Positions 30,489 through 41,869 of a stretch of 49,812 nucleotides of DNA are shown piece by piece. The notes under the pieces are model-generated. The model had not been told where the DNA came from and made no database searches. It was given only the letters and a program-made list of their open reading frames with translations. Each line of letters opens with the position of its first letter. Within the stretch, counting starts at the first letter, position 1. Both the position numbers and the translations under genes were made by a program. This stretch comes from an uncultured Legionellales bacterium (lineage in GTDB: Bacteria > Pseudomonadota > Gammaproteobacteria > Eutrophobiales > Eutrophobiaceae), in the NCBI GenBank assembly GCA_913046215.1, contig CAJWRJ010000009.1, positions 2,501 to 52,312 of the forward strand, given 5' to 3'.

Positions 30489-31613
30489 ATGATTAAAAAT
30501 AAATTAATAGTGCTGTCTTTTATAACAATTATAGTAATTGTTACCGCGTCAATTTTTGCAAATCTACGTGCTCCTCAATCTGAAAAAGAAAAATTGCCCT
30601 TTTTTCCTGATTTAGCAGAAAAAATTGAATCTGTTAATTATATTTCTATTAAAGGAAATACCGACTCAATAAACTTGAGTCGCAAAAATGATATTTGGGG
30701 AATTGATGAATTTGATTCTTACCCTGCTCTACCAGATAAAGTAAAAAGTTCCGTACTTGGTGCTGCTGATCTTAAAATTAATGCTCCAAAAACAGCGTTA
30801 CCTAGACTTTATCATCGTCTTGGTGTTGAAGGTCCAGAAGTAATTGACACAAGCTCACTACTGCTTACTTTAAGTGACTCTAATAAAAATAAAATAATTG
30901 AAGTCATTGTCGGAAAGCCAAGACTTAGCAGCTCCGCAAAAAATGCATCTGGCCTTTATGTGCGTAGACCAAGCGAAGAAACTTCATATTTAGTAGATGG
31001 CACACTAAATATATCCGCAATAAAAACCGATTGGATAAATCGTAATCTTTTTGACATACCTGCTGAAGCAGTTAAATCAGTAAGTGTCGTTCATGCCGAT
31101 GGAGATTCTTTTGAATTATTTAAGAATGAAATTGGACAAGAAAAATTTGATATGAAAAATATACCAATAGATAAAGAGCTTACGTCGGAATTAATTATTA
31201 ATAGATTTGGCACTATTCTTCAGGACCTGCAAATTAATGGCGCAAAATCACAGGCGATGTTTCTTGCACCAAATTCGGAGATCCCTGTAAGCGAAATAAA
31301 TGGTAACACCAAAATTCAAATGAATACATTTCAAGGTATTATTGCAAACATTACTTCATTTGAATACGACGATCGATATTATGCATCTTTTAAATTTTCC
31401 TATAATGAAGAAATTACAAAAAATTATAATCAACAAAATGATGAGGATATTCAGGTTAGTGATATTGAAATATATACCAATAAATTAAATTCAGATACTA
31501 CTGGCTGGTGGTTTGAAATTCCTGAATTCAAATATGACATCATAAAGAGACGTTCAAATACAATTACCCGAGATATTCAAAACAGTTTGTTGCCCAAAGA
31601 AAAAACGGAATAA
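30489..31613 (+). CDS. DUF4340 domain-containing protein
   Basis: Function unknown. It has 374 residues with one N-terminal membrane helix at about residues 5-24, so most of it should face the periplasm. DUF4340 features are visible: an early segment with NDIWGIDEF, then VIVGKPRLSSSAKNASGLYVRRP and the SYLVDG strand, followed by WINRNLFDIPAEAVKSVSV. It begins 8 bases after the GldG-like gene. GldA-F-G plus DUF4340 is a recurrent set in proteobacteria; the substrate of the set has not been established to my knowledge. Confidence 0.85.
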   Translation: MIKNKLIVLSFITIIVIVTASIFANLRAPQSEKEKLPFFPDLAEKIESVNYISIKGNTDSINLSRKNDIWGIDEFDSYPALPDKVKSSVLGAADLKINAPKTALPRLYHRLGVEGPEVIDTSSLLLTLSDSNKNKIIEVIVGKPRLSSSAKNASGLYVRRPSEETSYLVDGTLNISAIKTDWINRNLFDIPAEAVKSVSVVHADGDSFELFKNEIGQEKFDMKNIPIDKELTSELIINRFGTILQDLQINGAKSQAMFLAPNSEIPVSEINGNTKIQMNTFQGIIANITSFEYDDRYYASFKFSYNEEITKNYNQQNDEDIQVSDIEIYTNKLNSDTTGWWFEIPEFKYDIIKRRSNTITRDIQNSLLPKEKTE

Positions 31614-31719
31614 TTTAATAATACTAAGCTTATCTAATAACTTTGTTAAATTTTATTAGATTCAGATATTTTTTCTATTTTAACCCCTTCAAGTTCGATA
31701 TTATTTGCTCGCAATACGG

Positions 31720-31725
31720 TATAAT
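31720..31725 (+). promoter_or_regulatory. Possible -10 element of the glyQ promoter
   Basis: A perfect TATAAT lies 26 bases before the glyQ ATG. No convincing -35 was seen at the correct distance, so this is a low-grade call that rests mainly on position in the 138-base gap before glyQ. Confidence 0.35.
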
Positions 31726-31751
31726 TTTGATAATAAGAAGCGGCTACAACA

Positions 31752-32675
31752 ATGGCAAAGAGTAAAAAACAAAATTCGACATCTAGCTCTGGACTAAGCT
31801 TTCAGGAACTAATTTTCGAATTACAAAAATATTGGGCAAATCAAGAATGTGTGGTAGTTCAGCCTTATGACATTGAAATGGGTGCCGGTACTTTTCATCC
31901 TGCTACCTTTCTCCGTGCAATCGGTCCAGAGCCATGGCGTACGGCTTACGTGCAAGCATCTCGAAGACCAACAGATGGACGATTTGGAGATAACCCAAAT
32001 AGATTACAGCATTATTATCAATTTCAAGTTATTCTGAAACCGTCACCTGATAATATTCAAGATCTTTATCTAACCTCGCTCGAAAGTATAGGAATCGATA
32101 CTAAAACCCATGATATTCGTTTTGTTGAAGACAACTGGGAGTCGCCCACACTTGGTGCGTGGGGTCTTGGCTGGGAAGTTTGGCTGGACGGAATGGAAAT
32201 TAGTCAATTTACATATTTTCAACAAATTGGAGGGCTTGACTGCAAACCTATCACAGGTGAATTAACATATGGTCTAGAACGAATTGCTATGTGTTTGCAA
32301 AACTGTAGTAATTTATTTGATCTAACATGGGCAATAACAAAGGATAATAAAGTAAGTTATGGCGATATCTATCATCAAAATGAGGTAGAAATGTCCAGAT
32401 ATAATTTTGATTTAGCTGATACTGATTCATTATTTAGTTGGTTTGATATTTGTGAAAAAGAATCAGTCAAACTAATCCAAGAAAATTTACCAATACCAGC
32501 CTACGAAATGACAATGAAAGCATCTCATACATTCAATTTACTTGATGCACGCGGTGCTATCTCAGTAACAGAACGTCAAAATTATATACTAAGAATAAGG
32601 ACTCTAGCTCGCTCAGTTGCAAAATGTTATTTCGAGAGTCGTAAAGAGCTTGGTTTTCCGCTAGTAAAAAATTGA
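31752..32675 (+). CDS. glyQ: Glycine--tRNA ligase alpha subunit
   Basis: Catalytic subunit of the bacterial alpha2-beta2 glycyl-tRNA synthetase. It has 307 residues. After a short Ser/Lys-rich leader, [20 protein letters not shown] and [20 protein letters not shown] match the family exactly. [18 protein letters not shown] is class II motif 2 in this subunit, and [20 protein letters not shown] follows. glyS begins 12 bases downstream. Confidence 0.97.
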   Translation: MAKSKKQNSTSSSGLSFQELIFELQKYWANQECVVVQPYDIEMGAGTFHPATFLRAIGPEPWRTAYVQASRRPTDGRFGDNPNRLQHYYQFQVILKPSPDNIQDLYLTSLESIGIDTKTHDIRFVEDNWESPTLGAWGLGWEVWLDGMEISQFTYFQQIGGLDCKPITGELTYGLERIAMCLQNCSNLFDLTWAITKDNKVSYGDIYHQNEVEMSRYNFDLADTDSLFSWFDICEKESVKLIQENLPIPAYEMTMKASHTFNLLDARGAISVTERQNYILRIRTLARSVAKCYFESRKELGFPLVKN

Positions 32676-32687
32676 ATTGTTTAAAGT

Positions 32688-34760
32688 ATGGGCCAAAAAA
32701 AAGATTTATTAATTGAGATTGGAACCGAGGAACTACCTCCAAAATCTCTAAAAAATCTTGCAGTTTCATTCTGTCAGGAAATGTCAAAAGCTCTGAAAAA
32801 AAATGAGCTTAATTTCAAAAATATAAATTGGTACGCGACACCACGGAGACTGTCGCTATTAATATCAGATCTTGATACAGCTCAAAAGGATAAAGAAAAC
32901 CAACGTCGCGGTCCTTCAATATCTTCAGCATACGATAATAATAAAAACCCAACACAAGCAACAATAGGTTTTGCAAAATCTTGTGGAACAGAAATAAGTA
33001 AACTGGAAGTGCTTGAAACCGAAAATGGTTCTTGGTTAATTTTTGACACAATATTGAAGGGTAAAAAAACAGATGCAATCATCCCTATTTTAATTGAAGA
33101 ATGCTTAATACGCTTACCAATATCAAAACGTATGCGTTGGGGTAATAACGATATTGAATTCGTAAGACCAATAAAATGGATATTTATTCTTTTTGACAAA
33201 AAAATAATAGAGTGCAAAATTTTAGGAATTAAATCATGTTCAAGTAGTTTTGGACATCGCTTTCATCATCCAGAGTCAATTAAAATAAATTCACCCAAAG
33301 ATTATTCAAGGATTCTGAAAGAAAAAGGAAAAGTTGTTGTTAGCTATGATGAGCGTCTTTCAATAATATCATCTCAAGTCTCCTCTATAGCAAAAGAGAA
33401 TAATGGAGAGGCTATAATTGACTCAGAGCTACTTAATGAAGTTACATCATTGGTCGAGTGGCCAGTTAGTTTTATTGGTAATTTTGATTCAGAATTTCTT
33501 AAATTACCAAAAGAAGTCCTAATCGCTGTTATGCAAGATAATCAAAAATATTTTCCAGTAATTGATCATAAAAAAAACTTAATGCCTTTATTTGTATGTG
33601 TCGCAAATATTGAGAGCAATAGTCCTGAATTAATAAAAAAAGGAAATGAGAGAGTTATAATGCCGAGATTAAGTGATGCATTTTTTTTCTTTGAGTGGGA
33701 CTCAAAATATGAATTAAAAAAATTTCGTAATTCTTTAAAAAAAGTAATCTACCAGAAAGAATTGGGAACTTTATATGATAAATCTCAACGATTAGTGAAA
33801 ACTATTTCATATATGACAAAAAAATTACATATAGAGCCCAAGCTAGCAAAATCTGCGGCTGAACTCTGTCTTTGTGACTTACTTACAAAAATGGTTTTCG
33901 AATTTCCGAAATTACAAGGAATAATGGGTCGTTACTATGCAGAATTATGTGGTGAAAAAAATGATGTAGCTGTTGCTATTGGAGAATTTTATCAACCTCG
34001 ATATGCGGGAGATGAATTACCTAAAACTGACCTTGGAAAGTCTCTAGCTATTAGTGAAAAAATTGATAACTTAGTCTGTATATTTTCCATCGGGAAGATA
34101 CCTACTGGTGATAAAGACCCATTCGGATTGAGGCGTTCTGCAATCGGTGTGCTAAGAATTCTTATCGAATGCAATATTGATATTGATTTAAAAGATTTAT
34201 TAGCTGTCGCTGCATCAAAACTTAGCGCAAATAAATCGCTAAATTACTTAGATGATGTATATTTTTTTCTAATGGAGCGATTACGTAATTACTACTATGA
34301 CGAAGGTTTTAGTGCAGATGAATTTGAATCCGTACTTGCTATTAATACAACTGTACCGCTTGACTTCCATAAACGCTTAATTGCAGTTACAAAGTTCAAA
34401 AAATTTAATGAAGCAAAAAACTTGTCTGCTGCAAATAAACGCATAGTAAATATTTTGAAAAAATCAGATAAAATAGACACTATGAAAATAAATGATAAGT
34501 TACTTATTGAAGAATCAGAAATTAAATTAGCAAATACGATAGAAGATTATAAAAAAATAATAATGCCGATGATAGATAATCGCGATTACACTCTAGCACT
34601 GAAAGAACTAGCCGGTCTAAGTGAGACTGTTGATCATTTTTTTGATGAAGTCATGATAATGAGTGAAAAACCTGAAACACGTAAAAATAGACTAGTACTT
34701 CTAAATAATCTAAATGCATTATTCCTTACAATTGCTGATATATCTAAATTACAGGATTAG
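32688..34760 (+). CDS. glyS: Glycine--tRNA ligase beta subunit
   Basis: tRNA-binding partner of GlyQ. It has 690 residues, the normal length. The opening DLLIEIGTEELPPKSL, the block FVRPIKWIF, and FGHRFHHPESIKI are conserved. DKDPFGLRRSAIGVLRI is the HD-like central motif, and an anticodon-binding domain forms the C-terminus (FFDEVMIMSEKPETRKNRL). gmhB follows after 3 bases. Confidence 0.97.
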   Translation: MGQKKDLLIEIGTEELPPKSLKNLAVSFCQEMSKALKKNELNFKNINWYATPRRLSLLISDLDTAQKDKENQRRGPSISSAYDNNKNPTQATIGFAKSCGTEISKLEVLETENGSWLIFDTILKGKKTDAIIPILIEECLIRLPISKRMRWGNNDIEFVRPIKWIFILFDKKIIECKILGIKSCSSSFGHRFHHPESIKINSPKDYSRILKEKGKVVVSYDERLSIISSQVSSIAKENNGEAIIDSELLNEVTSLVEWPVSFIGNFDSEFLKLPKEVLIAVMQDNQKYFPVIDHKKNLMPLFVCVANIESNSPELIKKGNERVIMPRLSDAFFFFEWDSKYELKKFRNSLKKVIYQKELGTLYDKSQRLVKTISYMTKKLHIEPKLAKSAAELCLCDLLTKMVFEFPKLQGIMGRYYAELCGEKNDVAVAIGEFYQPRYAGDELPKTDLGKSLAISEKIDNLVCIFSIGKIPTGDKDPFGLRRSAIGVLRILIECNIDIDLKDLLAVAASKLSANKSLNYLDDVYFFLMERLRNYYYDEGFSADEFESVLAINTTVPLDFHKRLIAVTKFKKFNEAKNLSAANKRIVNILKKSDKIDTMKINDKLLIEESEIKLANTIEDYKKIIMPMIDNRDYTLALKELAGLSETVDHFFDEVMIMSEKPETRKNRLVLLNNLNALFLTIADISKLQD

Positions 34761-34763
34761 CTC

Positions 34764-35302
34764 ATGAAGCTTGTTATTTTAGACAGAGACGGAGTTATTA
34801 ATGAAGACTCTGAAAATTATATAAAGTCTCCAGAAGAATGGATACCAATTCATGGAAGCTTGGAATCAATTGGAAAGCTCTGTCAAAATGATTTCAGAGT
34901 GGTGATTATCACTAATCAGTCTGGTATAGGAAGAAAGCTTTTTTCTATAGAATCATTAAACTCGATACATAAAAAAATGAATCTTTATCTAGCACGTTAT
35001 GGCGCTATTATTGATGCAATATTCTTTTGTCCCTGCAAGCCTGAAAAAAATTGTTCTCATAGAAAGCCGAAATCGGGATTATTTAATCAGGTTTCGGAAA
35101 GATTTGGAATATCATTAAATAATACTTTCTATGTTGGCGATAAAATTACTGATATCGAGGCAGCGATAGCTGCTGAAGCAATACCAGTTCTCGTTAAAAC
35201 GGGGAGAGGAAAGGACGAAATCGATAGAGGTGTAATTCCAAAAAATATTGCTGTGTATGATGATCTCGCAGATTTTGTAAGTCACATAATAACTCAAAAA
35301 TA

Positions 35303-35303
<1 letters not shown>
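34764..35303 (+). CDS. gmhB: D-glycero-beta-D-manno-heptose-1,7-bisphosphate 7-phosphatase
   Basis: HAD phosphatase of LPS inner-core heptose synthesis. It has 179 residues. The nucleophile and acid are D7 and D9 in LDRDGVIN; ITNQSGIGR is motif II and VGDKITDIEAA is motif IV. The zinc loop reads C89-P-C91 ... C97-S-H99. In E. coli it is CPH ... CDC, so the histidine and one cysteine appear to have exchanged places while the C3H composition is kept. Context glyS-gmhB-plsC equals PA0008-PA0006-PA0005. Other heptose genes are not in the window, so a related histidinol-phosphate-like activity cannot be formally ruled out. Confidence 0.9.
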
Positions 35304-37031
<1,728 letters not shown>

Positions 37032-37035
37032 AAAA

Positions 37036-38442
37036 TTATAAATCTAAATTTAATTCTTTTATTTTTCTAGCTAAAGTATTTCTACCCCAACCGAGAAGTT
37101 TTGCTGCATGATGTCGACGTCCAGATGTTTTCTTAAGCGCTTCTTCAATTAAAATTTTTTCAAATAGAGGCATAGTATTTTTTAGTAACTCTATGTCGCC
37201 ATTTACTAATCTGGACTTTACCCATTTTCTAAAAATATTTTCCCAAGATTCATTATCGGTTGTTATTGTAAAATCTTTTTCTTCTTTAAGTTCAGGAGGA
37301 AGATCATCAATACATATATCCGAACCCGGTGCCATAACAGTTATCCAGCGACAAAAATTTTCAAGTTGCCTAACATTTCCAGGCCAAGATAAGGTTTCTA
37401 AATAATTTTGGGTCTCTGGTTTCAATAGCTTTCTCTCCTCTGATAATTCTTTAGCAGCCTTATCAAGAAAATGGCTAGAGAGTTCGGCTATATCACTTTT
37501 TCTATCTCTTAGTGATGGGACATTAATTCTAATAACATTCAATCTGTGCAATAAGTCATCCCGAAATTTACCTTCCTTTACCAAGTCTTCTAGATTTTGA
37601 TGTGTAGCTGCTATGACACGAACATCCACCTTTATTGGAACATGACCTCCGACTCGATAAAACTCACCTTCACCAAGGATGCGAAGGAGTCGAGTTTGTA
37701 ATTCTGCTGGCATATCACCAATTTCATCTAAAAAAAGTGTTCCTCCATCTGCTTGCTCAAAACGACCTTTTCTTTGAGCATTCGCACCTGTAAATGCTCC
37801 TTTTTCATGACCAAATAATTCTGATTCAAGTAAATCTTTCGGAATAGCAGCCGTATTTATAGCTATAAATTCACTACTACTTCTTGGACTATTCGCGTGA
37901 AGCGCAGCTGCTACTAACTCTTTACCTGTTCCAGATTCACCCGTTATTAGAACTGTATAATTAGAACTTGATAATCTACCTATCGCTCTGAATATATCTT
38001 GCATTGCCGGTGCGGAACCAACTATTGAATTACTTTTATCAGATGAACTGTAGGTTGATGGCTCCTTATTAGTTTGCTTATAAGCAACGGCACGTTTGAC
38101 TAAACTTATAACTTCATCAACATCAAATGGTTTAGATAAATATTCAAATGCCCCGCTTTGAAAAGCTGAAACAGCTCTATCAAGATCGGAATATGCCGTC
38201 ATTATAATAACTGGGGTATTTGGTGATTGTTTTTTAATGCGATCTAGTAATGAAATGCCATCCATACCTGGCATTCTAATATCAGTAATTACAACATCAG
38301 GTTCTTCATCATTTATTCTTTTCAAAACAGCATCTGGCTGCGAGAATGTCTGGATATCAATATCATTTGATTGTAAGGCTTTTTCTAAAACCCAGCGTAT
38401 CGATTTATCATCATCAACAATCCATATTTTTTTATTATTCAT
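37036..38442 (-). CDS. ntrC: Nitrogen regulation response regulator NtrC
   Basis: Sigma-54-dependent activator of nitrogen-limitation genes. It has 468 residues. The receiver domain holds the phosphorylation site D54 in VVITDIRMPGMDG. The AAA+ domain has GESGTGKEL (Walker A), ESELFGHEKGAFTGA with the sigma-54 contact loop, and GGTLFLDEIGDMP (Walker B). The C-terminal Fis-type helix-turn-helix ends in HHAAKLLGWGRNTLARKI. The ntrB stop overlaps its start by 8 bases. Likely targets are visible in front of glnA and ntrB. Confidence 0.96.
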   Translation of the reverse strand: MNNKKIWIVDDDKSIRWVLEKALQSNDIDIQTFSQPDAVLKRINDEEPDVVITDIRMPGMDGISLLDRIKKQSPNTPVIIMTAYSDLDRAVSAFQSGAFEYLSKPFDVDEVISLVKRAVAYKQTNKEPSTYSSSDKSNSIVGSAPAMQDIFRAIGRLSSSNYTVLITGESGTGKELVAAALHANSPRSSSEFIAINTAAIPKDLLESELFGHEKGAFTGANAQRKGRFEQADGGTLFLDEIGDMPAELQTRLLRILGEGEFYRVGGHVPIKVDVRVIAATHQNLEDLVKEGKFRDDLLHRLNVIRINVPSLRDRKSDIAELSSHFLDKAAKELSEERKLLKPETQNYLETLSWPGNVRQLENFCRWITVMAPGSDICIDDLPPELKEEKDFTITTDNESWENIFRKWVKSRLVNGDIELLKNTMPLFEKILIEEALKKTSGRRHHAAKLLGWGRNTLARKIKELNLDL

Positions 38443-39544
38443 TCGATTCCTCTATTGGTAGAAAAACTGAAAAGTAAGTATTATTATTTTTTCTTTCATA
38501 CGTAATTGTTCCGCTTTGTGACTGCACCAATTGCTGTGCAATAGATAGACCTAATCCAGTACCTTCCGCATTACCAGTAACCATTGGGAAAAAAGCTCCT
38601 GATTCAATTTCAGATGGTATGCCTGGACCATCATCAATAATATCCAATCTAATTGCTAAATTATTAAGTTTATTTTGAATAGTTACCTTACGTTCGACTC
38701 GAGTTTTGATTGTAATTTGTTGTTTTTCATTTGTGGCTTGAACTGCATTACGTAATAAATTTAATACAGACTGAATGATTTGTTCCCTATCAATATAAGT
38801 ATTTGGAATACTCGGATCATAGTCTTTTAAAACATTTAAATTTCTAGAATTCTCAGCATTGACAATTGAAATTACATACTCGGTGACTTCATGAATGTTT
38901 GTATCAGCTTTTCCAGAATGTGTATTTGCCGATAGCATACGATCAACAAATTTTCTAAGGCGATCAGATTCTTTAATAATTATTGTTGTAAACTCTTTCA
39001 AATCTTGATCATCCATTTTCTTTTCCATTAGTTGTGCTGCGCCGCGTATGCCACCAAGAGGATTTTTAATTTCATGCGCGATACCTTGTAATGAATCTTT
39101 TGCGGCCTTCTGTAAAGTATGCTGATTGAATTCTTGCAAGACACGAGTGAAGGAATTAGCGTTAAGTAATTCAACGAGAACTTGTTTTGATTCGTTATTA
39201 TTAGAAATTGGCGTTACAATATAATCCACCTCTGTTTTTTTATTATTTGGCAGATTCATCTCGGCACCCCTTTGAATATGGACAGTGTCAATTTCATAAC
39301 TTTTATTTATAGCCTCAACAAAAAAAGAATTATTTGGCCAAATTTGTTCGGGTGTCATACCAACAACTTTATTTCTACTAACCAGCAATAAAACTTCGCC
39401 AGAACTATTGATTGATGTAAGACATCTATTTTCATCAAACAGCATCAAAGCCGTCGTCAGATTGTCAATAATTGGATGATAATCCGCTCTTTGTTCTTTC
39501 ATATGATAATTAATACTGCACCAATTTAGTGCGTTTTTCACCAC
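38435..39544 (-). CDS. ntrB: Nitrogen regulation sensor histidine kinase NtrB
   Basis: Cytoplasmic sensor kinase/phosphatase of NtrC, controlled by PII. The frame gives 369 residues from GTG at 39544; GGGGAGAG is well placed before it. Family alignment would rather favour the ATG at 39502 (355 residues, ahead of IIDNLTTALMLFDE), which has no ribosome site, so the start is open. A PAS domain comes first. The phosphorylated histidine is in GIAHEIKNPLGGIRGAAQL (H157 from the GTG). IDDGPGIP and GTGLGLSIAQQLV are the ATP-binding motifs. No membrane helix, as expected for NtrB. Confidence 0.93.
   Translation of the reverse strand: MVKNALNWCSINYHMKEQRADYHPIIDNLTTALMLFDENRCLTSINSSGEVLLLVSRNKVVGMTPEQIWPNNSFFVEAINKSYEIDTVHIQRGAEMNLPNNKKTEVDYIVTPISNNNESKQVLVELLNANSFTRVLQEFNQHTLQKAAKDSLQGIAHEIKNPLGGIRGAAQLMEKKMDDQDLKEFTTIIIKESDRLRKFVDRMLSANTHSGKADTNIHEVTEYVISIVNAENSRNLNVLKDYDPSIPNTYIDREQIIQSVLNLLRNAVQATNEKQQITIKTRVERKVTIQNKLNNLAIRLDIIDDGPGIPSEIESGAFFPMVTGNAEGTGLGLSIAQQLVQSQSGTITYERKNNNTYFSVFLPIEESNE
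39517..39533. promoter_or_regulatory. NtrC-type binding site near the ntrB start
   Basis: TGCACC-N5-AGTGCG, a 17-base dyad that matches the NtrC consensus TGCACY-N5-RGTGCA at all but the last base. It lies inside the first codons if ntrB starts at the GTG, or just upstream if it starts at the ATG. In enteric bacteria NtrC binds at glnL to limit its own operon; the same could hold here. Seen by pattern, binding is inferred. Confidence 0.55.
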
Positions 39545-39634
39545 TTTATCTCTCCCCGCAGCCTATTAATACTAATTTAAACAACATATACAGTAGCTTA
39601 TGATAAAAAAAATAAATTAGCCCTTATGATATAA

Positions 39635-39651
39635 ATGCAAGAAACAGGCCA
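39635..39651 (-). promoter_or_regulatory. Sigma-54-like promoter upstream of ntrB
   Basis: The minus strand reads TGGCCT-N5-TTGCAT with GG and GC at the exact -24/-12 spacing. Two bases of the -24 box differ from TGGCAC. Transcription would start near 39624, about 80 bases before the ntrB GTG. A half-matching NtrC box (TGCAC at the left arm, 39654-39670) lies directly upstream. Weaker than the glnA promoter. Confidence 0.45.
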
Positions 39652-39695
39652 TTTGTCTCAAAAATGTGCAGAAAATTAATAAATTATTTGGATTT

Positions 39696-40196
39696 TTATT
39701 GAGAAGCGCGAAGAATAGAAAAAGAACTAGATATTGAAATTATCGGTTTTGAGGAGCTATCGATGATACTAGCTACCGTTGTATGAGTTCCTCTATCTAA
39801 ATTATCAACTGAGGCGCTCATTGAAGTGCCCTTAGATAATTCAACTCCATCTAATGTTATTAAAACACGGTGTCCCGAACGTAATGCGGGATCAATTGAT
39901 ACAGAAATCCTTACGTTACCACTATTACTTCTAACAGCAGAGCCATCAATAGGACTGGTTATCGATATTTTTTTATAATTAGAATCTTCGTCTTTTTCAC
40001 TTTGGCTTTTTCTGTTTGACGTTGTATCTGATGGCCTAACTGTTTCTGTAGTTTTTAATTCTTTGAGTTTAATTTGTTCCGAATCTACTGTAGGTCTATC
40101 TGTAAATATTATGTTTCCATCTTCATCAATTGTTTTATAAACCTCGGCATTAACGAGAGAAAAAGATAGATATACGAATAAAAAAATTAATCTCAT
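39696..40196 (-). CDS. DUF4124 domain-containing secreted protein
   Basis: Function unknown. The protein has 166 residues with a signal peptide of about 17 residues ending SLVNA. The DUF4124 motif follows at once: EVYKTIDEDGNIIFTDRP. A charged linker comes next, and a C-terminal half with ISITSPIDGSAVRSNSGNVR looks like an immunoglobulin-type beta domain. A DUF4124 gene between glnA and ntrBC is common in gammaproteobacteria, but a role in nitrogen control has not been shown to my knowledge. A strong terminator separates it from glnA. Confidence 0.85.
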   Translation of the reverse strand: MRLIFLFVYLSFSLVNAEVYKTIDEDGNIIFTDRPTVDSEQIKLKELKTTETVRPSDTTSNRKSQSEKDEDSNYKKISITSPIDGSAVRSNSGNVRISVSIDPALRSGHRVLITLDGVELSKGTSMSASVDNLDRGTHTTVASIIDSSSKPIISISSSFSILRASQ

Positions 40197-40256
40197 AAGT
40201 AATTGGCAATTGGCAATAAATATAATGATTTGATTATTATCATCACTATTTAGTTC

Positions 40257-40288
40257 AAAAAAAACCCCTCCCTAAATAAGGGTGGGGT
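40257..40288 (-). terminator. Intrinsic terminator after glnA
   Basis: On the minus strand a 10-bp stem with one internal T-T mismatch (arms 40279-40288 and 40264-40273, GC rich: ACCCCACCCT with AGGGAGGGGT) and a 5-base loop is followed by eight T residues (40257-40264). It lies about 30 bases after the glnA stop, so most glnA transcripts should end here, before the DUF4124-ntrBC genes. Confidence 0.9.
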
Positions 40289-40319
40289 CTATGGTACTCT
40301 TTAGCAAATAAAAGTGAAG

Positions 40320-41729
40320 TTATAGGCTATAATACATATCAAACTCAATTGGATGAGTAGTCATTCGGAAACGATTTACCTCTTCCATTTTTAGTTCAAT
40401 ATAGCCATTAATCATATCATCAGTAAAAACGCCTCCTGCAGTTAAAAAACTACGATCATTATCAAGCGCTTCTAGTGACATATCTAAAGATGATGAGACA
40501 GTCGCTATCCCTTTTTCTTCTTCCGAACTAATGTCATATAAATCTTTTTCCATTGGTTCGCCTGGATCTAACTTATTCTGTACGCCATCAAGACCCGCCA
40601 TCATTAATGCGGCAAAAGTAAAATATGGGTTTCCACATGAGTCAGGAAAACGTACTTCAATTCGTCTTGCTTTCTCGTTTGAAACCCATGGAATACGACA
40701 TGAAGCGGAACGATTTCTTGCCGAATATGCTAAAAGTGTTGGTGCTTCAAACCCAGGAACTAAGCGTTTATAGCTATTAGTACTGGCATTTGAAAAAGCA
40801 TTTATAGCACGCGCATGTTTAAAAATACCAGCAATATAATGCAATGCTATATCCGAAAGATTGCCATACTTGTCGCCAGCAAAAAGATTCTTATCTCCTT
40901 TTACTAATGATTGGTGGACGTGCATACCATTACCATTGTCACCAACTAAAGGTTTTGGCATAAAAGTCGCAGTTTTACCAAAACTATGAGCAACATTCTG
41001 AATCACATACTTTAAAATTAAAAGCTCATCTGCTTTTCTAGTAAGTGTCTTACAAGTAGTTCCAATCTCAGCTTGACCAGCCGTTGCAACTTCGTGGTGA
41101 TGAACCTCGACTGTAACTCCCATTTCCTCCAAAACTGAACACATTGCAGAACGAATATTCTGACAAGAATCGACAGGAGGGACTGGAAAATATCCGCCTT
41201 TGACACCTGGTCTATGTCCAATATTTTTATCTTCATCTATGCGATCGCTATTCCAACATCCTTCTTCGGAATCTACTTCGTAAAACCCTGAATGTAATTC
41301 GTCTCCCCAACGGACTTCATCAAAGATAAAAAATTCCGGTTCAGGCCCGAAAAATGCCGTATCAGCAATCCCAGTTGATTTGAGATAATCTTCAGCGCGT
41401 TTAGCAATTGAGCGCGGATCACGCTCATAGCCTGCCATGGTTGATGGCTCTAATACATCGCAACGTATATTTAATGTTTCATCATCAAAAAAGGGATCTA
41501 CGACTGCACTCTCTGTATCAGGCATTAAAATCATGTCTGACTCATTGATGCTCTTCCAGCCTGCTATGGACGAACCATCGAACATTTTTCCATCTTTTAG
41601 CATCTCTTTGTCAACCACAGTCGCGGGCACCGTTACATGCTGTTCTTTTCCTATTGTGTCGCAGAAACGGAGATCGACGAATTTTATATCGTTCTCCTTA
41701 ATTAGTTTCAATACGTTTTCGCATGACAT
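40320..41729 (-). CDS. glnA: Glutamine synthetase type I
   Basis: Makes glutamine from glutamate, ammonia and ATP. It has 469 residues, equal to the GSI-beta class. The start region [17 protein letters not shown] and [11 protein letters not shown], then [34 protein letters not shown] and [18 protein letters not shown] are conserved. The adenylylation tyrosine is Y398 in [11 protein letters not shown], so control by GlnE is expected. GAGGAGAG lies 7 bases before the ATG. It has a sigma-54 promoter and NtrC box upstream and its own terminator. Confidence 0.98.
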   Translation of the reverse strand: MSCENVLKLIKENDIKFVDLRFCDTIGKEQHVTVPATVVDKEMLKDGKMFDGSSIAGWKSINESDMILMPDTESAVVDPFFDDETLNIRCDVLEPSTMAGYERDPRSIAKRAEDYLKSTGIADTAFFGPEPEFFIFDEVRWGDELHSGFYEVDSEEGCWNSDRIDEDKNIGHRPGVKGGYFPVPPVDSCQNIRSAMCSVLEEMGVTVEVHHHEVATAGQAEIGTTCKTLTRKADELLILKYVIQNVAHSFGKTATFMPKPLVGDNGNGMHVHQSLVKGDKNLFAGDKYGNLSDIALHYIAGIFKHARAINAFSNASTNSYKRLVPGFEAPTLLAYSARNRSASCRIPWVSNEKARRIEVRFPDSCGNPYFTFAALMMAGLDGVQNKLDPGEPMEKDLYDISSEEEKGIATVSSSLDMSLEALDNDRSFLTAGGVFTDDMINGYIELKMEEVNRFRMTTHPIEFDMYYSL

Positions 41730-41799
41730 CTTTAACTCTCCTCTGTCAGTTTTTTTTATTAAAAAATTACTAGTAACTCTTTATTTATTCACATATTGT

Positions 41800-41816
41800 A
41801 TGCAATTAATATGCCA
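41800..41816 (-). promoter_or_regulatory. Sigma-54 promoter of glnA
   Basis: The minus strand reads TGGCAT-N5-TTGCAT. The -24 GG and -12 GC elements are perfectly spaced, and only the sixth base of TGGCAC is changed, to the permitted pyrimidine. The start of transcription would be about 41791, roughly 60 bases before the ATG. The NtrC box about 115 bases further upstream completes a classic enhancer-promoter layout. Confidence 0.85.
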
Positions 41817-41869
41817 TTAAGTATACAGTTAATAATCAATAACTTATCCGCTGGTGGTAAAATAAAAAG

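Noticed and set aside
31614-31751. Riboswitch or T-box-like leader in front of glyQ
   Set aside because: No conserved core of a glycine riboswitch or T-box could be recognised in the 138 bases; only a TATAAT near the gene.
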